Part shown: positions 55,980-64,000 of the stretch, in pieces
Layout: each line of letters starts with the position of its first letter
Numbering within the stretch: the first letter of the stretch is position 1
DNA from: Catonia carolina
Taxonomy: Eukaryota > Arthropoda > Insecta > Hemiptera > Achilidae
NCBI GenBank assembly: GCA_035578175.1
Contig: JAQMRL010000008.1
Coordinates: forward strand, 93,422,541 to 93,486,540
DNA length: 64,000 bases
Direction: 5' to 3'
Translations under genes and position numbers: made by a program
The notes under the pieces: generated by a model
Told to the model about the DNA's origin: nothing
Seen by the model: the letters and a program-made list of their open reading frames with translations, nothing else
Database searches by the model: none

Positions 55980-56300
55980 TCATTGAGTCCGCTTTATGGT
56001 CTCCACTACCGACCCCTTCCCTTCCCTTCCCTTCACGAGCGACTCCTCCTCCTCGAGGCAGTGGTAACAGGTGTCACCTTCATCAGCGACTGCTCCTATT
56101 CTTCAGGTAGCGGTGTAGGCATACTCGTCTCATCAGCAGCCGCTCCTGCCACTGACAGCACGAAAGGTGTATGCTACGTCAACGACTGCTCCTGGCTTCA
56201 GGGAGCGGTAAATACAAACTCACCTAGCCAGTGGCTGCTCCTCCCCGAGGGAGCAGCAAAGGTTATCTCCAGTCCCCCCCTCAAAAAGCAGCTACGCCAC
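55980..56300 (+). repeat. GC-rich degenerate tandem hairpin repeat
   Basis: About five units of about 50 bp, each with a GACTGCTCCT-like word and a GGGAGCGGT-like partner; the last contains CTGCTCCTCCCCGAGGGAGCAG with a near-perfect 7-8 bp stem. The region is much GC-richer than its surroundings and leaves a 193-codon frame (55872-56453) open. That frame shows no recognisable domain and is most likely a product of composition. Confidence 0.55.
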
Positions 56301-56459
56301 TGGATGCCCTGCTGCTCTGGTCAGAAGAAGAACGCCACCTGCTCAACCGACGAGAGTAAAAGCCTGCTTACAACCTTGATGAGCTCCAATGATGTCTTGT
56401 GCCCAGTTATGATCTATTTACAGGAATTTTGGCCACAGGAAATAAAATTGTAATGTAAG

Positions 56460-57004
56460 TAGAAGCATTAAAAGAACATTTAAACAACATAAAATAAACA
56501 ATTAATAAAGAATTAAGGCGAAATTACAGTAGCCCTTCCCCCAATAATAAAAAAGTGCGATAATAGAAAAGTTTTGTAACTTACATAACTAGCTTACATA
56601 TTTAGGAAAACAAAATGTAATTTATCATTTCATTAAGTTTTTGTTGATAAATATACTTTGAAATAAGCTTACTTAAGAATTAAAGTGTAAAGTCACAAAC
56701 ACACAATACAAATCAAACATCGTTTGAATTTTTATTGCACTAAATAATGTTTTGAGAAAACAGTTTAAGATGGATTTTAATAGAAAGACTTTTACATTCA
56801 CTATGGCTGATTGACTCACTCATCACGAAATCTCCACAACTACAAGACCAACAATGTTGAAAATTGTACGTAGGTTTCACTTGGGTACAACATGCTTGAT
56901 AAATAAGAATTTTGCAAATGTTTACTTCTAAAGGAAGAGAATAGAAAACTTAATATCGTGACATTAATAATAGTAGCAATTTGTGATATTCTAGAAATAA
57001 TTAT
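56460..57004. other. AT-rich, nothing recognised
   Basis: No supported feature. Confidence 0.4.
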
Positions 57005-57775
57005 GGGAATAAATTGTGTATTGTATAAAGTGGTGTATGAAGAGTTTTGGACTTCAAATAAGTAGAGAGAAGAGTGAAGTGATGGTTTTTGGAAGGTAAA
57101 GGGGTATCGAGGGGACCATTACACTGGAAGGAGAGGCATTATGGCTAGTAAAAAATTTTAAATATCTAGGGAGTGAAATTTCAGAAGATGGAAAGATAGA
57201 TGGAGCGATAACAAAGCAGTAGCAAAAAGGAGAAATATATACCAGCAGTAAAACACTTGTTATGGGATAGCAAGATACCGGAGAAAGCCAAAATTAATAA
57301 TGTATACATTGTAATATGCACCAGCATTGCTAGATGGAGCGGAAACGGGATGAATGAGAGGAATTGGAGTAGATTACAGGCAGGGGAGATGAAGTTATTA
57401 AGAGCAATAAAGGGTAGGACAAGGAGAGATAGAATAAAGAATACTGAGATTTAGAGCGGAACTAAATGTAGAATGTATGAGGGAGAGGGTGGAGAAATGA
57501 GGATAAGATGGTATGGTCATGTGAAGAGAATGGGGGAAGGAAAGGTTACCTAGAAGGGTGGATGGAACAAAACCAAGAGGACGACCATGAGAAAGATGGA
57601 AGGATGAAATTAAGAGGCGTGTGGAGGGATGGGATAAAACTGGAAATGAATGAAGGAGATAAGACATAAGATGGAAAGGCTCGGTGAATACCCAGACCCG
57701 GCGATAGCTGGAACAGGCACTGGACGTATGCATGAAGTGGTGTGTACTGAACAAGGATAATAGATTGCGATGAAT
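57005..57775 (+). pseudogene. non-LTR retrotransposon 3' end (RT C-terminal region), decayed
   Basis: Plus-strand pieces in several frames: REKSEVMVFGR, KNFKYLGSEISEDGKIDGAI (the conserved YLG block after the RT domain), HLLWDSKIPEKAKI, MNERNWSRLQAGEMKLLRAI then KGRTRRDRIKNTEI, RIRWYGHVKRMGEG, and GEYPDPAIAGTG-like end. At least four frame changes and stops. The terminal block (GAACAAGGATAATAGATTGC, GATGAATGAAT) recurs at 6940-6970, so that site holds another 3' tip of this family. Confidence 0.75.
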
Positions 57776-59142
57776 GAATTATTTTGAACATAAATTCTTG
57801 GAAACTGAAACTAGTAGAAACATTTGTTTTTATTTTGATTCCTTCTACCACGTTCCAGTCAAATGGAGGAATTTGAATGTGAATGGAATTTGTCTAGAAG
57901 GGCCATTTCTAATTAGTATCATTATGTTAATAGTGCACATTTGTAATGGAGGTAGCAACTGGTTGTGGACAAGTAAATCATTTGTTTTGATTGTTAAGTG
58001 GCACTTTAATTATAGTAAAGTTTAGTTTACGCTAAGTTGTGTAATTAATTTAACTGAAGTAATCTAATTTTGTTGTAGTTTAAGTACAATAATTAATTGT
58101 GTCAATAAATAATTGTTATAGATTTGAAGTCTGTTTATTATTTATTATACCCAGATCCCAAACGAACCTAGGGTTAATTGTTACAATATTGTGTGTATTG
58201 CATACTCAAGTTCGAGGGACAATTTTCAATTTCCTACTAAATATTGTAAAAGTTTATAATGTATTAATAAAAAATCAAGCACGAGTCAAAAAAAAAACAT
58301 ATAGCCTCACAAAATGGACCATACAGTTTAAAAAGTGATAGATATAAGGGAATGGAAAATAGATAAATAAGGATTTTGAAAATTGTTATTCAGTTTTCCC
58401 ACAGTTTTGTCTTACCAAGTGTAACACCAAAACAGTTCCTTTCAATTTTTCTATGAAATATCAAACCTTTTCATAACCTTACTCTAAATTTATGACAAAT
58501 CGAAAACAAATATATTTTATTTTATGAGACAATAACAAATTTATTTACTTAATCTACAATTATAATCATTTTTGAAAATAAATTAAAAATATTTAGAGAA
58601 ACCAAAAACTTACAAAAAATCAGAATAATAATTTTAGAGCATATCTGAAATACTGATCCAAACATCACTGTAGTTTGCTATAAACTTAAAAAGCATATAA
58701 AAGACGTGGAAGAAAAAAAAACCATAAATTTTTAAGTGAGTCTTTGAAAAAGTTTCCATACAATTTATAAAGTATTAGAACTAAACAGCATAGGTAAAGA
58801 ACTTAATACCAAATAATGAATAATATAAAAACCAGTTAGGTCTTCTACTCTCGTACCAATATTTCTAAGAGATACAAGCTGGAATCTAATATACAAATTA
58901 ATGTTTTTTTTTAAATTTAATAACTTTATTGTGTTTACATCCCAACACCAATAAAAATAAGCTAATAAGTAAATTAACATAAGAATAATTTAAAATATAT
59001 CGATCAAACTAAGATAATTTTCTACAATTATTTTTTTAATAAATTGTGCTTATGTTAATAAGAAGCTAAAAAAAGCAATTATAATTAATGTGAAATTTTT
59101 TTCCTTCATGTAATAACTGTTGGACTATTTTACTGGATAATT
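57776..59142. other. AT-rich, nothing recognised
   Basis: Short frames at 57774-58025 and 58099-58338 show no domain. No repeat ends identified. Confidence 0.4.
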
Positions 59143-59325
59143 TTTTATTTATTTACTTATTTAAAGTCACATCTACAGCTTGGTCATTAGCAATTACGGT
59201 GGGTTAAGAAAACTGTAAGGGGGTTTTAGCACATAATAATTTCCAGACCCTAGCCGGAAATCGAACCCTGGATTACCGTTTAGTAGGCTAGCTCACTAAC
59301 CACAATGCTGCAGAAGTGGCCAATG
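59143..59325 (-). repeat. tRNA-derived SINE (reverse)
   Basis: B box GGTTCGATTTCCGG on the minus strand, and the same AAAGTC...TTAAATAAGTAAATAAA tail order as 1556-1733. Confidence 0.75.
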
Positions 59326-59839
59326 GATAATTTTAATTTCAACATACTAAAATCAAAGTGGCTAGTAATTTTGTTAAGTTTACTGACCCATATATAGTTT
59401 GTTATTTTATATATGAAGTATTTTTTTTTATATAAAATTAATAATTAGAACTGCATACATCCACAATGTCATAAAATAGTTTTCTAGGACAGCGCTTTGT
59501 TGCTATTAATAAAATATTATTTTATTAGGTTTTGCTTAACTATAATATAATAAATTAACATTTAGAAGTGATTTATTTATTTAATATCTAAGTTTATGTA
59601 GAACATTATTTTGAAAATGAGCATTAATTCAACCATTTTTTAAAGATTTTTTTATATTTTATTTTTTTACAATATTGATCGTATCATTATTTAATTAATA
59701 TATATATAATAGCATTAATTAATTAATTAATTAATCATTTATTAATAATGTAACTATTTTACACTGCCTGAAAATATAACTTATGTTTAAGGCAAATAAC
59801 TCTTGAATCATACATAAATAAGTAAATACAAATTACACC

Positions 59840-59995
59840 AATATAAGAATGTTTATTTATTTGTCGTTTAATATGAAACATTTTGCATCGTAATGCAGAC
59901 AAAGCCTGACAAATGTAAATAATTGGTAAAAACTGGTATACATGACTGGGAATCAAATTTAATACTCCTAGCACAGAAACCAGTTGTGCTGACCA
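59840..59995 (-). repeat. degraded tRNA-derived SINE (reverse)
   Basis: TTTGATTCCCAGTC stands where the B box should be, and TAGTGGTCAGCACAAC resembles the A box on the minus strand. An old copy. Confidence 0.45.
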
Positions 59996-60089
59996 CTAAA
60001 TTACTAAATACGCAGCAGCATGTTTTTAAAATAAGTACTGTTTTGAAATACAAAAAGTATACTTTTCTTAATTTTATTTTTACATGAAA

Positions 60090-61270
60090 GTCTGTACCTT
60101 AATCTTCTTTTCTACAAAGTTTCCACTAATATTAAGGCACTTATCATATTGTACAACCAGCTTTTGAATCCCAACTTCATAAAAGTCTGACGCCTGATTT
60201 GACAGCCACTGCATCATGGTCATTTGACCTCATTATTATTAATGTGGTGCTGACCACCCAGACACCTCTTCAAATGCAGAAACAGATGGTAAACACTGGG
60301 CGCTAGATCAGGGCTGTAGGGTAAGTGATTAACTTGTTCCCAGCCAAATGATCCAACGAGATATTGAGTTTGATTAGCCATTTTTGAACAGACAACATCA
60401 TGAAGCAAAACAATCCCCTTAGCATGCCACACTTTGTTTTGGATTGCATGGCACAATTTTTTTAAGGTCTCACAATACGTTACAAAATTTATTGTGTCGC
60501 CACAAGCAATATCCTCTGCCTGTCCCAAAACATAAGACACATGATTTTCCAGGTTGAAATAGTTTATTTGACCTTCACTTTCTTGAGTGATGTTGAATTC
60601 CATGGATTTCTGCTTCAATTCCGATGTATATGTCAACCATATTTTGTCGTCTGTGACAATTTTGCTTAAAAAATCATCATCTTCCCTACTGTACTTCTTA
60701 AGGAAACAACTCACTGCCTAAATAGTTTCTTTTGTGTAACTCAGCAAAATTTTTGATACCCAAATGAACACAACTTTTGATAATTTAAACAATCAGTCAC
60801 AATTTCATACAGTAAACTTCTTAACATTTGTGAAAACTCATCAGATAATGAAGAAGTTAACTTTTTCTGCCAACTTTCTGCACCAAATCCTTAACAATTA
60901 TTGAAGATCACTCACTTAATTCCTCATCATGAAAATTTGCATGGCTATCTTTAAAAGCTCTAACCCATTTCTATACATAATGGAATTTCCATTGCATTGT
61001 AATGTTTTCTCTATAAACTTCACTGACCTCACAATAAATTTCAGCCACTTTTACACCTTTAGCACAAGAAAAATGAATCACATATGTATTTCAGAGTTGA
61101 TGAAGGCATTTTAAATACTCATTAACAAAGGTAAACAAAAAGTCGGATGTTCCTGTAATAACGTCTGCGGCTTCCCCATAGATGCTTCCTACACATCATG
61201 CATGCACCAAACACTGGCCGCAGCACTGCAGCGGCCAAATTTCAAAACAGTACTCACTTAAAAAAATGCC
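60090..61270 (-). pseudogene. dead mariner-like transposase
   Basis: The minus-strand frame 60714-60220 keeps the back half: KIVTDDKIWL (first catalytic site altered from TGDE), IVLLHDVVCSKM (HDNA motif partly lost), PYSPDLAPSVYHLFLHLKR (third Asp replaced by Val). All three catalytic motifs are changed, so it is inactive. The front half (60715-61260) is present only as broken pieces. TIRs were not identified. Confidence 0.72.
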
Positions 61271-62877
61271 TTGTATAAGATTGTAACTAAGATGATTCTG
61301 ATTACCTAAAGACAAAAGCCTATTAGACAAATATTTTTACAACACAAAAACGAGTAATTAATTGCAAAATTATAAACGTTTTTAACAAACAAGAATAAAA
61401 AAAATAATCCAACAGACATTACTCACTATAATTCTTTACAATTTTACCTTTCTTTTCAATAAAGCTTATACTAAAGCATTCTTTTATAATAATGACTACA
61501 CTTTAAAAAAGTGCTTTTATAAATAAGTATACCCACAAATAATTGTAAAAGAAAGAATCAAAAAGAATCACAATTGAAATTGTAATATTACTAAATTCTA
61601 GATATTTTGTGGAAATGAGAATAATTTTATTCCTCTATAAGAAAGCCAACATGATAAAACATGAAAATAAGTAACATAAGACTAGAAGGTGTTAGAAAAA
61701 CTATCAAATAATTGGTTAGATATGAATTTACAAACCTTATATGTTACCCAGAATCATTAAAAAGTAATACAAGTTTAAAACTTTGAATCACCAAAAACTA
61801 TACTACGAGTTAAAAATAATTCATTCAAAATTTTTTAAATTACGACAAGAAGAAACTTATAAAAATTGTAAAATTAAATAATTACAGAATTCATGTAAAA
61901 CTTATTCACTGTTAAATAAGAAAGTTAATTTACTGTTAAATAAGTTAATCTTGTACAGATTCAGGCCAATGATTCCCGAAAAAATTTTGTTATTTGAACC
62001 CAACTATCAAAGTATACAGATGTCCGTAAAATTTTAACCTAATTTTTCTAATCATTTCCATTAATCATTCATTTTCCTTATACAGTTCTTCTTAACCTCG
62101 TAACCTATATTGTCAGTTTACTATCTTCGAAGCCATTATCTTGTTGAGGATCTTTCTCTAAAATTTCTTTGCTTCTCTTAGACCAGCCTTCCCGGTCACT
62201 CTAAGGCACTTACTCGCATAAAGACACAAAGGTTTTATCATGATTAAAATATCTAATGTTGGCTAGGTCTTGAGCATGCTTGATTGTCTGAGTTTTTATT
62301 GATTCATTTATTTACTTTCATCTAACGCTCTATTGACACAGTTGGCATCCAACAAACAGTATTTTTTTATCAATTACTTGCACATCAAGGCAGTTTACAA
62401 TGGCGCAGATACCAGATAATCCAATCAGTAACTGCCGTAGATCCATACATCTTTTATAAGATTTGGTAGAAAAATGATTACAAATGGGACATCTGTCGTT
62501 TTTACAGAAGGTAGCCACATTGAATATTTGCGAATGAACTAAAAAATATACCGGATTCAATGATGTATTAAAAATTTTTTATATGTTTACTTTAGTATCA
62601 TTTTATTAATAACTTTTGTATTACAAAATTAATTTTATTTATCTAATTTAAAAACACCCAATATTAAAATAAAAATAAATACTAATTCAAAGTTTATTAA
62701 ACATATTATGCATCGTTAGTGATTTCAGTTGATTCTTTCTCTTAAAATTCATAAAAAATTAAGCGAGTGTATTAAATTAATTTTATTGCATTAAAGTGAA
62801 TGCGATAATAATTTTAAATGTAGTAGAGTGACATGTTATTATGTTATTTATGTTTTTATGTAAACACTGTATCTCAC
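61271..62877. other. AT-rich, nothing certain
   Basis: The minus-strand frame 62560-62330 carries a cysteine/histidine group (FCKNDRCPICNHF) and is preceded by TTTTTTAG, so an exon is conceivable, but no family is recognised and it does not continue fry. Confidence 0.35.
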
Positions 62878-63083
62878 CTGCTTCGTTTATGTCGTGTTTT
62901 TGGTGTTGGTACACATGATAATGTCTGTGAATCGACGGAAGTATCGTCGTCAGAAAAGCTGAGAGAATGGTGATAATATCGCATAGCAGTCGTTACAGAC
63001 ATCGCAACCGTGTACGACGATGAAGATGATGAAGAAGTGACACTGTCCTGCATACTCGTACTTCTCCCCGATAAAAAAAACAT
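62878..63083 (-). CDS. candidate alternative first coding exon of fry (or of an unknown gene)
   Basis: Open reading frame from an ATG at 63083 (MFFLSGRSTSMQDSV) to a good splice donor, CAG|GTGAGA, at 62878. A second in-frame ATG (MQDSV) has A at -3 and is the better start by context. The peptide is serine-rich, then has an acidic patch (SFSDDDTSVDSQ) and a basic end (KTRHKRS). No pyrimidine tract with AG precedes it, so it looks like a first exon. It ends in phase 2, exactly the phase required by the fry exon at 45923 (AG+T = Ser, joining KRS to SSPDSL). A one-in-three chance match is possible. If real it would start a Furry isoform lacking the usual N-terminal third; alternatively it belongs to another gene or is chance. 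Confidence 0.4.
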
Positions 63084-64000
63084 TAATCGACAAGTAACAT
63101 CGACCAGTCAAAACAATAATTTAATAAAGTATCAACAATCAATCACTTATTCACCAACAATGATGAAGCAAGGATGACAACAGCCGATGCAGTAACACAA
63201 ACGAAACAGAAATGAATGACGGAGCAACGATCAATAAAGGGTCACAATGAAAAGCAAATGACAAACCAAAGTATTTTTAACTTTACGTACACAAAAGTAA
63301 ACATAAATATTTATCAACTCATTCACAACATTTTTTAATATAATTATTTTTACAATTTAAAAACACAAACGGCAAAATTATTTTTATGAAAAAAAGCAAA
63401 AAAAAAAAAAAATTTTTAACAAACAATTACAACATTTTCAACTAACAATTTTTCATAAGTAAATGTATCATCTATTAATTTAGATTTAAGTTCTTAATTA
63501 TTTATTAAATTGTATGAGTAAATTATCAATTACTATTGTAAAGAACAATGCAGACAGATAATAGGATGAATGAAGAAGTCGTAGATCAGATGCATAGAGC
63601 TGAAATTGATTGGCTGAAATTGATTAAAAAGGAAAAGACTAAAGTAGTAAACCCTCAGTTTTCCGCCCCTCACTTAACCAATTCTCGGATTATACGACCA
63701 GATTTAAAAAAAAAAACCTTAACATTGGTATAATGTTCACCAATTAAGGTGGCATGTAGGAAAGGTAGCGAGACAGAGAGAGAATATGTTGTGTCCGCCG
63801 TTCCCCTCAACTCATTTCAATCAGTGCACGGTGTTCAAGCAGAATTGTGACAACACGCGATCGGTAGGGCACTCTTCCGCCCAGTTTCGTTCATTACACT
63901 CTAACAAGCTCATTTTTTATCAAAAAATTCTGAAAAAATTACTTTTGCTTCCTAATGAATCTTATTTTATTACGCTGTAAATGTTATTATTATACTCTGA
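63084..64000. other. upstream region, nothing certain
   Basis: AT-rich to about 63700, with a poly(A) run at 63397-63412. The frame 63548-63733 (MQTDNRMNEEVVDQMHRAEI) is not recognised. A less AT-rich patch lies at 63730-63900. Confidence 0.35.
63730..63900 (-). promoter_or_regulatory. possible promoter / 5' UTR region
   Basis: A stretch less AT-rich than its surroundings, containing CpG-bearing words (ACGCGATCGG, TTCCGCCC) and TCAGTG initiator-like words, about 0.7 kb upstream of the candidate first exon at 63083. No TATA box is evident. This is weak compositional evidence only. Confidence 0.15.

Noticed and set aside
55872..56453. 193-codon open frame as a real gene
   Set aside because: It coincides with a GC-rich repeat and shows no domain, start context or splice signals. 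Kept only as a repeat.
57398..57851. Minus-strand frames of 101 and 118 codons
   Set aside because: Antisense shadows of the plus-strand LINE remnant.
62330..62560. Cys/His-containing frame as a zinc-finger exon
   Set aside because: A plausible acceptor precedes it but no family or continuation could be identified.
1..64000. CRISPR arrays, bacterial operons, rRNA genes, integrated virus genes
   Set aside because: No regular direct repeats with spacers, no bacterial gene structure, no rRNA-like blocks and no recognisable viral proteins were seen.

Overview
This window is nuclear DNA of an animal, almost certainly an insect or another arthropod. It is AT-rich, the host gene is split into short exons with GT/AG borders and very long introns, and most of the remaining sequence is decayed eukaryotic transposable elements (mariner/Tc1, pogo/Tigger, hAT-like, non-LTR retrotransposons, tRNA-derived SINEs, Helitron-like elements). 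I see no bacterial genes, no operons and no CRISPR. The species cannot be named from the sequence; an insect such as a hemipteran or polyneopteran is a guess.

The only host gene I can support is on the minus strand: a central piece of the furry (fry) gene, which encodes a giant conserved cytoskeletal and NDR-kinase-scaffold protein. Six exons join in perfect reading phase in the order 45923-45759, 44895-44746, 38248-38085, 34911-34610, 26710-26556 and 4855-4695, and give about 365 continuous residues. The gene runs off the left edge after the last exon. The N-terminal third of the usual protein is not in the window. A possible alternative first exon (63083-62878) ends in a donor whose phase fits the 45923 exon. 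It would give an N-terminally shortened isoform, but this is unproven.

The introns are a transposon archive. 1-4.6 kb: pogo-like MITE, SINEs, and the first copy of a roughly 1-kb Helitron-like (HINE/DINE-like) family. 4.9-17 kb (intron): more copies of that family, pogo-like elements, a 1.5-kb TIR element with a 9-bp target duplication, and long CA arrays. 17.8-24.7 kb: a cluster of Tc1/mariner elements on the minus strand: a deleted element, a DD34D mariner with one nonsense codon, a DD41D element with one nonsense codon, and an apparently intact 350-aa mariner. 25-37 kb: a second HINE-like family, SINEs, LINE 3' ends, pogo-like elements and a dead mariner. 38.4-42.7 kb: a giant foldback with arms of about 1.9 kb that encodes a small 60-aa ORF and is split in one arm by a LINE insertion with a 14-bp target duplication. 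43-64 kb: SINEs, LINE fragments, mariner remnants, nested TIR elements, a foldback MITE and a GC-rich repeat.

Points of most interest are the giant foldback with its small captured ORF and hammerhead-like motifs, the two Helitron-like families that share a terminal architecture, the intact mariner, and the candidate internal promoter of fry.
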